Shown here one piece after another: positions 33,170 to 40,086 of a stretch of 64,000 bases of DNA (within the stretch, counting starts at the first letter, position 1; each line of letters begins with the position of its first letter). The notes below the pieces were generated by a model that saw nothing but the letters and a program-made list of their open reading frames with translations, was not told the DNA's origin and did no database searches. The translations under genes were made by a program, and so were the position numbers. Source of the DNA: Rhodovastum atsumiense (GTDB taxonomy: Bacteria > Pseudomonadota > Alphaproteobacteria > Acetobacterales > Acetobacteraceae); NCBI RefSeq assembly GCF_937425535.1, contig NZ_OW485606.1, positions 1 to 64,000 on the forward strand, given 5' to 3'.

Positions 33170-33384
33170 CGTGGGAATCCTCTCGATGAAAGGGCTGCAT
33201 CCAGCAGCTCGCGCACCGCGGCCGTTTCGGACGGCAGGTCTTGCCGCAACTGGTGGCCAAGCACCCCGGCGACCGTGGCGCTCGGCAGGTTGTAGACTCG
33301 CCGCTCTGTGCTCTGGCGCCGGGCCTCCTTCTTCGCGGCCCGGGCCTCGCGGATGGCCCGGCGCAGCTCGGGCAGATCAGCCAT
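33166..33384 (-). CDS. Hypothetical micro-protein
   Basis: A 72-residue protein (MADLPELRRAIREARAAKKE; LPSATVAGVLGHQLRQDLPS; VRELLDAALSSRGFPR). Basic N-terminal helix; possibly nucleic-acid binding. Confidence 0.45.
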   Translation of the reverse strand: MADLPELRRAIREARAAKKEARRQSTERRVYNLPSATVAGVLGHQLRQDLPSETAAVRELLDAALSSRGFPR

Positions 33385-33550
33385 CCAGCACCTCCACCTT
33401 CTGCCCCGCCGCCGTCGCCGCGATGCAGAACCTGAAGAACCGCCAAAGGCTCATGAACTCCATGCGCCCGTCCGGCGCCGTCACCAGCACTTCGCCCCCA
33501 CTGCCGGGGCGGGCGGTAAAGACCTGCTCCGTCGTGTCTGGATCACTCAT
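33377..33550 (-). CDS. 57-residue micro-protein
   Basis: Starts MSDPDTTEQVFTARPGSGGE, followed by VLVTAPDGRMEFMSLWRFFR and FCIAATAAGQKVEVLDG. A small beta-hairpin plus amphipathic helix. Overlaps both neighbours by 8 nt. Confidence 0.45.
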   Translation of the reverse strand: MSDPDTTEQVFTARPGSGGEVLVTAPDGRMEFMSLWRFFRFCIAATAAGQKVEVLDG

Positions 33551-33740
33551 AGCGCACTGCCTGTATGTGTGTGCCGCCGAGGCCGGTTTCGACGCGCCTT
33601 TCGTCAACGTCCTGCGCCCGCTCTAATTCGGCCTCGCGCGCGCTGATCCGCCGTGGCCGGCGCCACGGCGGACGGCTGACACAGGCAGGCACATAGCCCT
33701 CGTTTGGGTCCAGCTCGGTGGTCGTCTGTGGAGTGGTCAT
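33543..33740 (-). CDS. Hypothetical micro-protein
   Basis: A 65-residue protein (MTTPQTTTELDPNEGYVPAC; RPPWRRPRRISAREAELERA; GGTHIQAVRYE). Highly basic centre. 4-nt overlap with the gene upstream. Confidence 0.45.
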   Translation of the reverse strand: MTTPQTTTELDPNEGYVPACVSRPPWRRPRRISAREAELERAQDVDERRVETGLGGTHIQAVRYE

Positions 33741-34033
33741 CCATTCAGCGCCTCCCGCGCCACCTTCTGGGGCCACTCGCCCTCGTCGTAATCCGAATAA
33801 GCGATGCGTTGGAGTGCCGCGCGCATCCGCTCGATCTCGGCCGCTCCATTATCGAGCGCGCGCACGATGTCGGACGCCAGCAGGTGGCCGATGCCGATAC
33901 CGGGGCCGGTGACAGCAGCCTCCACGCTGCCGGATCGCTCGCGGCAGGAATCCACCCGGCAGCGCATCCGCCCGGCGAGGATCGCCAGCTCATCCGCGGA
34001 GATGGGCCGGGTCGCCTGCGGAGCGTCAGGCAT
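33737..34033 (-). CDS. Hypothetical micro-protein
   Basis: A 98-residue protein (MPDAPQATRPISADELAILA; VRALDNGAAEIERMRAALQR; IAYSDYDEGEWPQKVAREAL). The C-terminal helix-turn pattern A-A-L-x-x-I ... W-x-x-x-v-A-R-x-A-L is common in short phage proteins of unknown role. Overlaps its upstream neighbour by 8 nt. Confidence 0.5.
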   Translation of the reverse strand: MPDAPQATRPISADELAILAGRMRCRVDSCRERSGSVEAAVTGPGIGIGHLLASDIVRALDNGAAEIERMRAALQRIAYSDYDEGEWPQKVAREALNG

Positions 34034-34406
34034 CGCTGCCACCAAGGACAGCGTCCAGGGTGCGCCGGTGCAGATCGCGCTCGCACTGCCGCAAGCCGCG
34101 CTCGAAGCATTTGCCGTCCCCCCCGCAGAAATCGGCGCAGATCGTGGCCTCAAGGCGCCAGCGCCAATGCATCGCCAGCGCCCGCGGCAGGACGACGTTG
34201 TCGCTCGGCACGCACCCCTCCCAGCCCGGCATCGGGGTTGCCTTGCCCTCGATCTCCGCGGCTGCCGCCCGGCAGAGCATCGCCGGGCCGTTGGGCGCAT
34301 CCCCGTCCGGCGGGAGCCCGGCGGCGCGCAGGCTTGCCGTCGTGCGCGCCTCGTAGCGGTCCGCGAAGCGCCGCAGCGCACCCGGCAGGTCGGCGAAGTC
34401 AGCCAT
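34026..34406 (-). CDS. Hypothetical protein with Cys cluster
   Basis: A 126-residue protein (MADFADLPGALRRFADRYEA). Cys residues in AMLCRAAAAEI, GWEGCVPSDN, ICADFCGGDGKCFERGLRQC could bind a metal. Unknown function. 8-nt overlap upstream. Confidence 0.5.
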   Translation of the reverse strand: MADFADLPGALRRFADRYEARTTASLRAAGLPPDGDAPNGPAMLCRAAAAEIEGKATPMPGWEGCVPSDNVVLPRALAMHWRWRLEATICADFCGGDGKCFERGLRQCERDLHRRTLDAVLGGSDA

Positions 34407-34656
34407 TCTGGGAGCCCTCCCTGCGCAGGAGCGCCGCCCGGTGCTGCCGGGCCTTGATCCCGGCCTCGGTCGTGATCGACCCGTACGGCTCTCCCTGGCC
34501 GCACAGGTATCGGCTCTCGTCGGAGGCGTAGAGCGCCAGCACTTTCTGCATCCGCTCCCACTCGGCCGCTACGTGCGGCCAGCCAATGCGCCGCAGTGCG
34601 GCCGGAACGGTGTCAATGTCCCCTGGCTCGACTGCGCGGGCGCCTATCCTGGGCAT
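34399..34656 (-). CDS. Hypothetical micro-protein
   Basis: An 85-residue protein (MPRIGARAVEPGDIDTVPAA; GWPHVAAEWERMQKVLALYA; GSITTEAGIKARQHRAALLR). Starts 2 nt after the stop of the RHH gene. Unknown function. Confidence 0.5.
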   Translation of the reverse strand: MPRIGARAVEPGDIDTVPAALRRIGWPHVAAEWERMQKVLALYASDESRYLCGQGEPYGSITTEAGIKARQHRAALLRREGSQNG

Positions 34657-34658
34657 CG

Positions 34659-34862
34659 TTACTCCTCCCTCTCGCCTGCCCGCGCCGCGTCCTCGCCGGC
34701 GGTCGGCTTCTGATCGTTCAGATAACATTTCTCCAAAGCCCATGCGGTCAGGATAGAATCGACCACACACGATAAAGTGCGTTTGTTGTCATCTGCCGCT
34801 TTTGTGAGTACATTTACAGTATCTGGCAAGACTCTTGCGGCTATCTGTACTTTCTTTGGCAT
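34659..34862 (-). CDS. Ribbon-helix-helix regulator, first gene of the micro-gene operon
   Basis: A 67-residue protein. KVQIAARVLPDTVNVLTKAA followed by DDNKRTLSCVVDSILTAWAL is a beta-strand plus two helices, the CopG/Arc-type fold. Lower GC than its neighbours. It is the promoter-proximal gene of a 21-gene leftward operon, so autoregulation of that operon is the natural inference. Confidence 0.65.
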   Translation of the reverse strand: MPKKVQIAARVLPDTVNVLTKAADDNKRTLSCVVDSILTAWALEKCYLNDQKPTAGEDAARAGEREE

Positions 34863-34889
34863 GCCATAATGTCCGTTTTCACCGTTGAT

Positions 34890-34919
34890 ATCTTATGACA
34901 TTGAGATTTATGCTGTCAA
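34890..34919 (-). promoter_or_regulatory. Sigma-70-like promoter of the leftward micro-gene operon
   Basis: On the minus strand: TTGACA (34919-34914), 18-bp spacer, TAAGAT (34895-34890). The -35 is a perfect match, the -10 matches at four of six positions. Transcription would start around 34883, about 20 nt before the RHH start codon. Confidence 0.55.
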
Positions 34920-34940
34920 GAAATAGAGCATGGGGCGACA

Positions 34941-35120
34941 ATGACTTACAGAATAGAGGCCGGCACCGCTCTCCCCGCATACAATATTGACCGCAGCGAG
35001 GCCGACGCGTGCCGCGAGTTCCGGCAGCTTGTCAGCGCGCTCCGCCGCGCCGGCCACAGCGTCCTCGTGGCCCTGCGCGATAACTCTGGCTTCGCCATCG
35101 CCGCCGAATGGACCGACTGA
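34941..35120 (+). CDS. 59-residue micro-protein
   Basis: Frame MTYRIEAGTALPAYNIDRSE ... VLVALRDNSGFAIAAEWTD, divergent from the RHH gene and first of the rightward micro-gene run. A small alpha/beta fold is plausible. Moderate GC and good codon usage support it. Confidence 0.5.
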   Translation: MTYRIEAGTALPAYNIDRSEADACREFRQLVSALRRAGHSVLVALRDNSGFAIAAEWTD

Positions 35121-35179
35121 CCGCGGGGCCGGGGCTCCGGCCCTGGCTCCCCCAACCCCGCCCGACCGCGGAGGCGCAG

Positions 35180-35419
35180 ATGCCGCCAAGGAAAGAGCAG
35201 CCAGGAACGGCCGCAGTGCAGATCAGGCTTATGGGGGACGACGAAACGGCGGTGCGCGCCGCCGCCGCGGTGCTGGCCGAGCATGTGCCGGGGTTCGGCG
35301 TGACCGGCGAGGCTCCGCTGCGTCGCGCCCCCGGCCTGCGCATATACGGCGCCATCGTCTTGGAACTCGAACGGCCGAACGACGAGCGGCCGTGGCGGCG
35401 CGCTCGCAAGATTCCCTGA
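35180..35419 (+). CDS. Hypothetical protein
   Basis: A 79-residue protein from the ATG with CGGAGG 5 nt upstream (MPPRKEQPGTAAVQIRLMGD). An upstream in-frame ATG at 35108 lacks such a site. Looks like a beta-alpha-beta unit (VQIRLMGDDETAVRAAAAVL; LRIYGAIVLELERPND). Confidence 0.5.
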   Translation: MPPRKEQPGTAAVQIRLMGDDETAVRAAAAVLAEHVPGFGVTGEAPLRRAPGLRIYGAIVLELERPNDERPWRRARKIP

Positions 35420-35434
35420 ATGCAAGGTGAAGCG

Positions 35435-35668
35435 ATGGAAAAGGTGCCAGTAAAGTGGGTGATTGATTACGATGCCCTTGGCCTGTCGGATGTCGCCGGC
35501 GTGCCGTTGGTGGCTTACGTCGGCGGCATCCGATTGTGGGCAGACGAGGCTTTCTGGTCCGCGACAGACGAGCGCGGGCTCGGTGAAGAAATCGCCTGGG
35601 GCAACGGCGGCATGATCGCGGCCGAGGCGTGGCTGCAATCGCAACACTCGACAAGGATCCTGCAATGA
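35435..35668 (+). CDS. Hypothetical protein
   Basis: A 77-residue protein (MEKVPVKWVIDYDALGLSDV; LVAYVGGIRLWADEAFWSAT). AAGGTG lies 8 nt before the chosen ATG; an ATG at 35420 would add five residues. No family. Overlaps the next gene by 4 nt. Confidence 0.45.
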   Translation: MEKVPVKWVIDYDALGLSDVAGVPLVAYVGGIRLWADEAFWSATDERGLGEEIAWGNGGMIAAEAWLQSQHSTRILQ

Positions 35669-35913
35669 GCATTCCCGCGGGTTTCGGCGAGGTCGCCGTG
35701 AGCGACCTGCAAATCGCGGTCGGCAAACTGCCCAACGGCCGGGTGCCGGTGGACTTCCGCGCTGTGCTGGGCGTCGAGGAAATCTGCGAACGCCTCCCGG
35801 AGCGACTAGGAACCAAGGGGTGGATCGTCGCCTGCGAGGGGCTGTTCTTCTGGCTCCGCAGGGTGCGGCTTGTCGAAGGCGGGGGCCGCATCTTCGTGGC
35901 CTCCACGACATGA
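35665..35913 (+). CDS. Hypothetical protein
   Basis: An 82-residue protein (MSIPAGFGEVAVSDLQIAVG; LPERLGTKGWIVACEGLFFW). Beta-rich. ATGA overlap with the upstream gene. Confidence 0.5.
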   Translation: MSIPAGFGEVAVSDLQIAVGKLPNGRVPVDFRAVLGVEEICERLPERLGTKGWIVACEGLFFWLRRVRLVEGGGRIFVASTT

Positions 35914-35956
35914 CGCGGAACCCCTCGCCGGGGCGCGCGGTTTCAGCCGCGGTTTC

Positions 35957-36008
35957 GCGGATTGCCGCAGATTTCCGCATGTTACCGCAGATTTCAGCGG
36001 ATTTCCGC
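35957..36008. repeat. Short repeats in an intergenic or leader segment
   Basis: CCGCAGATTTC occurs at 35965-35975 and again at 35985-35995, a 20-bp period. It is followed by the near-palindrome GCGGATTTCCGC at about 35997-36008. The stretch separates two micro-genes. It may be a regulatory site or part of an N-terminal extension of the next protein. Confidence 0.4.
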
Positions 36009-36029
36009 GGCGGGCATAGAGCGGGCGGC

Positions 36030-36230
36030 ATGCGCGAGCACAAGAAAGGCCCCTGGCGCCTCGAACGATGCGCGATGTGCCAGGGGGACGGCGAGGATCC
36101 GGCAGGGCCGCTGTGCTTCGACCCGTGGAAGGAATACGACGAGGAGCTGGCCGCGCTCTACAACCGGCCCGGCTCTTGCCCAGACTGCGCCGGAACTGGT
36201 CAGGTTTGGCGGAAGAAAGAAAGCAAATGA
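36030..36230 (+). CDS. DnaJ-type zinc micro-protein
   Basis: A 66-residue protein (MREHKKGPWRLERCAMCQGD) with CAMCQGDG and CPDCAGTGQVW. Both are CxxCxGxG-type motifs as in the DnaJ zinc finger. An ATG at 35910 that overlaps the previous stop would add 40 residues translated from the repeat segment, so the true start is uncertain. Confidence 0.5.
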   Translation: MREHKKGPWRLERCAMCQGDGEDPAGPLCFDPWKEYDEELAALYNRPGSCPDCAGTGQVWRKKESK

Positions 36231-36505
36231 CGGCAAACGCACAGCAGCAGATCGGGCGCCTCGCCCTCCGTGTCGAAGGCGAGTTCTGGAACGCCTACTA
36301 TGCGAGGCCAAACACGATGGACGGGGCCATCCTGCTCGGCTCGATCCGGATGGCAATCGTGACCGCCAGCCAAGCGCGCAAGCTCGCCTTCACGGAAATC
36401 ATGAAGGGCGCCGTCGCGGCGCACATCGAAGAAATCTCCGGCGTGCGGCCGACGTGGCGCGATCCGATGCCGGGGCCGGAGAGCGAGCGATCAGGGCACG
36501 CGTAG
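36227..36505 (+). CDS. Hypothetical protein
   Basis: A 92-residue protein (MTANAQQQIGRLALRVEGEF; RPNTMDGAILLGSIRMAIVT). ATGA overlap with the zinc micro-protein. The AILLG core resembles that of the minus-strand gene ending at 32010. Confidence 0.5.
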   Translation: MTANAQQQIGRLALRVEGEFWNAYYARPNTMDGAILLGSIRMAIVTASQARKLAFTEIMKGAVAAHIEEISGVRPTWRDPMPGPESERSGHA

Positions 36506-36521
36506 GGAGGGTGAGGCCAGC

Positions 36522-36938
36522 ATGCCCGAACAGATGACCGTCGAAGTGTTCCTCGCCCGCCTGAAGGCGCAAGGCGTGTCCAACTCCAACCACTTCGCAT
36601 TGGTGTGCCCGATGTGCGGCACGCCCCAGAGCATAGCGTCGCTGGTGCGAGCTGGCGCCACGCCGGAGTGGGCGGAGGACATGATCGGCTTCGCGTGCGA
36701 GGGGCGGCTGACGGATGCCGGCCCCTGGCCCAGCAGCAGCGACAGGAGCACGAAGGCCCGCGCGCGCCGGCGGATCCGCGGCTGCGACTGGACGCTCGGG
36801 GGGCTATTCAAGATCCACGAGCTGGAAGTGCTGACGCCGGATGGCAAAGAGCATCCCCGCTTCCGCATCGCCACGCCGAGGCAGGCGCGGGCGCTCGAAC
36901 GCGATTCCGGGGCGCCAGCCCAGGCGGCGGCCGAATGA
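36522..36938 (+). CDS. VVA0879-family phage protein
   Basis: A 138-residue protein. FALVCPMCGTPQSIASLVRA, MIGFACEGRLTDAGPWP and GCDWTLGGLFKIHELEVLTP with HPRFRIATPRQARAL match the conserved phage/plasmid family I recall under the name VVA0879 (CPMCGT-x-QS ... G-F-x-C-x-G-R-x-T-x-AG ... W-T-LGGLF-x-x-H-x-L-V). The CxxC motif and the later Cys may bind zinc. Function unknown. Confidence 0.65.
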   Translation: MPEQMTVEVFLARLKAQGVSNSNHFALVCPMCGTPQSIASLVRAGATPEWAEDMIGFACEGRLTDAGPWPSSSDRSTKARARRRIRGCDWTLGGLFKIHELEVLTPDGKEHPRFRIATPRQARALERDSGAPAQAAAE

Positions 36939-37165
36939 GCGACGCGGGCGAGGAGCTGAACGAGATCGCGACGGAGCTTGAGCATCTTGCGCTGCGCCTG
37001 CCGCACGCGCTGGCGACGCTGGTGCTCTCAGTGGCGGCAGCCCGGATCGCCAGCGAAGCGCCGGACCACGCGCGCGCCGCCGCCGTCCGGAATTTCCACC
37101 GCGGCTGGCGCAGCGCCCGTGCCGAATATGCCGAGCGCGCCGCTGCCGAGGTGGAGGGACAATGA
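36935..37165 (+). CDS. Hypothetical micro-protein
   Basis: A 76-residue helical protein (MSDAGEELNEIATELEHLAL; AAARIASEAPDHARAAAVRN). ATGA overlaps on both sides. Confidence 0.45.
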   Translation: MSDAGEELNEIATELEHLALRLPHALATLVLSVAAARIASEAPDHARAAAVRNFHRGWRSARAEYAERAAAEVEGQ

Positions 37166-37368
37166 GCGGGGAACAGGATCAGGCAGCCGCAGAGCGCAGC
37201 GCCAGCATCGTCCGTGGCGATGCGCCGGCTACGCCGGAGGCCGCGGCGGAAACCCGGCCGGCCTATGTGATGGAGATCCTTGGGCCTGACGGCGCGGTAG
37301 CCCGGCGCTGGCAGTGCTGGCTTGAGCTGCCGCAGGAGAGCTATAGCATTCGCCTCCGGCCGCTCTGA
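37162..37368 (+). CDS. Hypothetical micro-protein
   Basis: A 68-residue protein (MSGEQDQAAAERSASIVRGD; YVMEILGPDGAVARRWQCWL). A single beta-hairpin at the C-terminus is likely. Its end is overlapped by a convergent minus-strand frame. Confidence 0.45.
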   Translation: MSGEQDQAAAERSASIVRGDAPATPEAAAETRPAYVMEILGPDGAVARRWQCWLELPQESYSIRLRPL

Positions 37369-37525
37369 CCGCGCCCGCCCGCGCCGCCGCCGCATCGGCA
37401 ATCTCGCGGCGGCGCGGCTCGCTGGCAGCCGACCACTCTGCGATCTCGCCCAAGGTCCGCCCGCAGCTCAGGCAATGCCCGGCTGGGCCGAGCCCGCAAC
37501 CCCTCGTGCATGATGGGGCCACCAC
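37229..37525 (-). CDS. DUF1289-like protein, convergent and overlapping
   Basis: A 98-residue frame from a GTG. The first ~45 residues, CTRGCGLGPAGHCLSCGRTL with GEIAEWSAASEPRRREIADA, match the DUF1289 pattern (C-x-x-x-C ... C-x-G-C-R-T-x-x-E-I-x-x-W). The remaining half lies antisense to the gene ending at 37368 and may be meaningless read-through. The domain match is good; start and end are uncertain. Confidence 0.5.
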   Translation of the reverse strand: MVAPSCTRGCGLGPAGHCLSCGRTLGEIAEWSAASEPRRREIADAAAARAGAVRAAGGECYSSPAAAQASTASAGLPRRQAQGSPSHRPAGFPPRPPA

Positions 37526-37631
37526 ACGATTTCCAACGCCTTGCTCCCGGCACGTCCGGGAATCTTTCTTGCTTGCTTGAATTCAATTTCGCGTCTAACA
37601 TCTTTCGATGACGTAACCGAGGAAATTGATG

Positions 37632-38051
37632 ATGGCAACAATTCAGATTGATTTCGACGTCGAGAAGGCGCTATTCGCCCTCCGCGAAACCGAGGAAATG
37701 ACATTCAATGACGTGCTCCGGAAAAAATTGGGGCTGCCACCCAAACAGCAGCCGATAGATCCAAAACCTCTCCTGCCTTGGAATTATGATAAAATCAGTC
37801 TGCCGCACGGAACGGAACTGAGGCTTAATCATCAGGGGCGTGAACATCGTGCGGAGATTGTCGATGGCCTTTGGATACTTAATGGTAAACCGCAGAATAG
37901 CCCAACTGCAGCCGCCAGAACTATTATCGACACGAAGGCAGCTTTGAACGGCTGGTGGAAATGGGAGGCGAAGCGACCGGGGGATGTTGAATGGGAATGG
38001 CTGGGCAATCTGCGTAAGGAAGCAGAACAGATGAAGGCGATTGCCCCCTAA
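37632..38051 (+). CDS. RHH-plus-RAMA-domain protein (SeqA-like layout)
   Basis: A 139-residue protein. Residues ~1-35 (MATIQIDFDVEKALFALRET ... FNDVLRKKLGL) form a ribbon-helix-helix-like N-terminus. Residues ~60-135 (LPHGTELRLNHQGREHRAEI; PQNSPTAAARTIIDTKAALN; GWWKWEAKRPGDVEWEWLGN) resemble the RAMA/DUF4357-type domain, associated with adenine methylases and proposed to read modified DNA. GAGGA lies 8 nt before this ATG (another ATG is one codon upstream). AT-richer than its neighbours. Confidence 0.55.
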   Translation: MATIQIDFDVEKALFALRETEEMTFNDVLRKKLGLPPKQQPIDPKPLLPWNYDKISLPHGTELRLNHQGREHRAEIVDGLWILNGKPQNSPTAAARTIIDTKAALNGWWKWEAKRPGDVEWEWLGNLRKEAEQMKAIAP

Positions 38052-38278
38052 AGCGAGAGTTCGGCTAATTACTAACGGCCTCCTGCCTTCATTGGCTCCG
38101 GCGTGCTGGCTTTTCGAGGACAGAGCGTCGGATGTCAGCCAGACAACGCCAATGCAGAACGAAGATTTGGACGGTGCTTGGAGCAATCCTGGGCCTGAGC
38201 AAACCGGGCCGCGCCGGGTTAGCGGGCAGTTTTGTACAAATCGTGTGGTGACCCCTGCATGGGCTTGACGTGCTGCTG
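38052..38278. other. Intergenic stretch between convergent genes
   Basis: 227 bp between the RAMA protein and the DUF968 gene. I see no gene with coding character, no strong hairpin and no repeat. Confidence 0.4.
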
Positions 38279-38638
38279 TCAGGCATTGAAGCGCACCCGC
38301 CCCGCGGCCACGCTGGCGGCCCACAGGCGGGCGGCCAGGGCGATGGCGTCCACGCCGATGCTCTCCCACCATGCCCGCTCGTCTCCGCGGTGGTGGACGC
38401 CAGTCCGGCCAAGATGGTGTTCGACGCAGAGGGGAACAGTCGCGGCATCCGATGCCTTCAGCCCCCGGGCCTTGGGCTCCGCATGCGTGAGGTGATGCAC
38501 GGTGATGTCGCAGGACCGGCACCACGGCACTGCGCACGGCAGCGAAGCGACATAGGCCAGATGGGGGCAGGACCGGACGCGACGCTGGCGCGGCGCGCGC
38601 CGGCGGCTGCGTGTCTTGGCGAGGGGAAAGCATTCCAT
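38279..38638 (-). CDS. DUF968-type HNH nuclease
   Basis: A 119-residue protein. After a basic N-terminus it reads CAVPWCRSCDITVHHLTHAE, PKARGLKASDAATVPLCVEH, HLGRTGVHHRGDERAWWESI. The CxxC, the HH, the C-x-x-HH and the later H form the zinc/HNH-like site of DUF968 (phage recombination/NinB-neighbour) proteins. It has its own GTCGTGACG box 13 nt upstream. It probably nicks or processes DNA in phage recombination. Confidence 0.7.
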   Translation of the reverse strand: MECFPLAKTRSRRRAPRQRRVRSCPHLAYVASLPCAVPWCRSCDITVHHLTHAEPKARGLKASDAATVPLCVEHHLGRTGVHHRGDERAWWESIGVDAIALAARLWAASVAAGRVRFNA

Positions 38639-38651
38639 CCCCTCACGGTCA

Positions 38652-38660
38652 CGTCACGAC
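38652..38660 (-). promoter_or_regulatory. GTCGTGACG box before the DUF968 gene
   Basis: Reverse-strand copy ending 13 nt before the DUF968 ATG; the spacer contains GAGGGG. The TGA inside the box is also the stop codon of the 48-codon frame upstream. Confidence 0.6.
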
Positions 38661-38800
38661 TCCATATCGTCCGCCGGGTGCCTGCTCTCTCGCCACCAAG
38701 GCAGCGGTCGCAGGCCAATGCGCCTGCACAGGTCGAGATAGGCCAGGATCAGGACTTTCTCGTCGGCGTCCGGTGCGTCGGGCGGCGGCTCGTCAGGCAT
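38654..38800 (-). CDS. 48-residue micro-protein
   Basis: Frame MPDEPPPDAPDADEKVLILA ... RPLPWWRESRHPADDMES, acidic N-terminus and Trp/Arg-rich C-terminus. An ATG two codons further upstream is also possible. Its stop codon is embedded in the GTCGTGACG box that precedes the DUF968 gene. Confidence 0.45.
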   Translation of the reverse strand: MPDEPPPDAPDADEKVLILAYLDLCRRIGLRPLPWWRESRHPADDMES

Positions 38801-38846
38801 TTTCATAATCCACAAGATAGAGAAAGCGATTCAGCATTCACGAGCA

Positions 38847-38855
38847 GTCGTGACG
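38847..38855 (+). promoter_or_regulatory. GTCGTGACG box before the GH16 gene
   Basis: Exact box, 34 nt before the GH16 ATG. At the canonical 13-nt distance there is an ATC that is in frame with that ATG, so the true start could be a rare non-AUG codon seven codons upstream. Confidence 0.5.
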
Positions 38856-38889
38856 TGAACATGCGTCCATCAAAACAAATGGTGGCGGC

Positions 38890-40086
38890 ATGTTCGAGAC
38901 GTTCTCGACTGGCGTGGGGCAGCTCAACCACACCTGGGGAACCATAGACTCGTCGGTGCCTGGGCAGATCACGCTCCGGGGCGATTCCGGAGTGATGGAA
39001 TGGCCCCTCGGTCGCTCGACGGGCCACGGCTACGGCACCTACACGGTCACGGCGAAGATCACGAGCAACGGGGAACCGGGCGCGGCGATCGTCCTGTGGC
39101 CAGCGGATGACGTGTGGCCGGGCGGCGAGCTGGATATGGCAGAGACGGCCGCGGACGGCTCCTCGCGCCTCTACGGCACAGTGCATTGGCGCAAGGACGA
39201 CGGCGGCAACGGGTTCCAATCCACGTTCTACGATGGGATCGACCCGAACGCGGTCCACACGTTCGTCCTGACCTGGGCGCCCGGACGCGTCAGCTATTCG
39301 GTCGATGGAAAGGACATGGGCAGCGTCACCACCCGCATCGGGGCGGATGCCGCGAACGGCGGAGTGAACGTCACCATCGGGGCGCTCAACAACAACCCGA
39401 ACACCAGCATCACGCTTTACGATGTGAGCTACACGCCGCTTGCCTCGGTCCCTGCCCCACCTCCAACGCCTCCCCCGGCGACGGGCGGCATCGTGCCGGA
39501 TGCCACCGGCACGGCGCGCGGCACGGCCGGCGCCGACGTGTTCGTGGCCACTGGCAAGCTGACGCTCATCAACGGGTTCGACCCGGCCCGGGACGTGCTC
39601 GCCGTGCCGGTCAACCCGACCACGGTGCGCGCCTATGCCGATTGGGACTTCGCCTCGCCCGAAGGGGCGTCGTGGGGGATGCGCGTGACCTGGGACGGCG
39701 GATCGGCGTTCCTGCGCTGGGGCAGCCGCTTCGACCCGGCCAAGAACGCCGTGCGGGCCGGCACCGCGCCGCCGCCGGCGCCTGTCCCTGCCCCAGCTCC
39801 TGGCCGCATCACACCGGACGCGACGGGGACTGCCCGCGGCACGGCCGGCGCCGATGTGTTCGCGACGCTGCCCCGTGCCGTGACGCTCATCAACGGCTTC
39901 GACACCTCGAAGGACATGCTCGCCTTGCCTCCTGGCGTGGCCTCGTCGGCGGCCCGCATCTTCGCCGATTGGGACCGCAGCTCGCCGGAGGGCGCAGCCT
40001 GGGGAGTGCGCGTCGCCTGGGGTGATGGCTCGGCCTTCCTGCGCTGGGGGTATGGGCTCGACGCTCGCAGCCTGATCTCCGGCTAA
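38890..40086 (+). CDS. GH16-type glycanase with tandem C-terminal modules
   Basis: A 398-residue protein. Residues ~1-185 are a concanavalin-like GH16 domain with the catalytic signature GELDMAE (E80, D82, E85 by my count), WGTIDSSVPGQITLRG and VHTFVLTWAPGRVSYSVDGK. A proline linker follows, then two copies of a ~95-residue module, each with DATGTARGTAGADVF, LINGFD and SAFLRWG, at ~201-290 and ~305-395. No signal peptide. Most likely a virion-associated enzyme that degrades host exopolysaccharide or capsule. Confidence 0.75.
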   Translation: MFETFSTGVGQLNHTWGTIDSSVPGQITLRGDSGVMEWPLGRSTGHGYGTYTVTAKITSNGEPGAAIVLWPADDVWPGGELDMAETAADGSSRLYGTVHWRKDDGGNGFQSTFYDGIDPNAVHTFVLTWAPGRVSYSVDGKDMGSVTTRIGADAANGGVNVTIGALNNNPNTSITLYDVSYTPLASVPAPPPTPPPATGGIVPDATGTARGTAGADVFVATGKLTLINGFDPARDVLAVPVNPTTVRAYADWDFASPEGASWGMRVTWDGGSAFLRWGSRFDPAKNAVRAGTAPPPAPVPAPAPGRITPDATGTARGTAGADVFATLPRAVTLINGFDTSKDMLALPPGVASSAARIFADWDRSSPEGAAWGVRVAWGDGSAFLRWGYGLDARSLISG

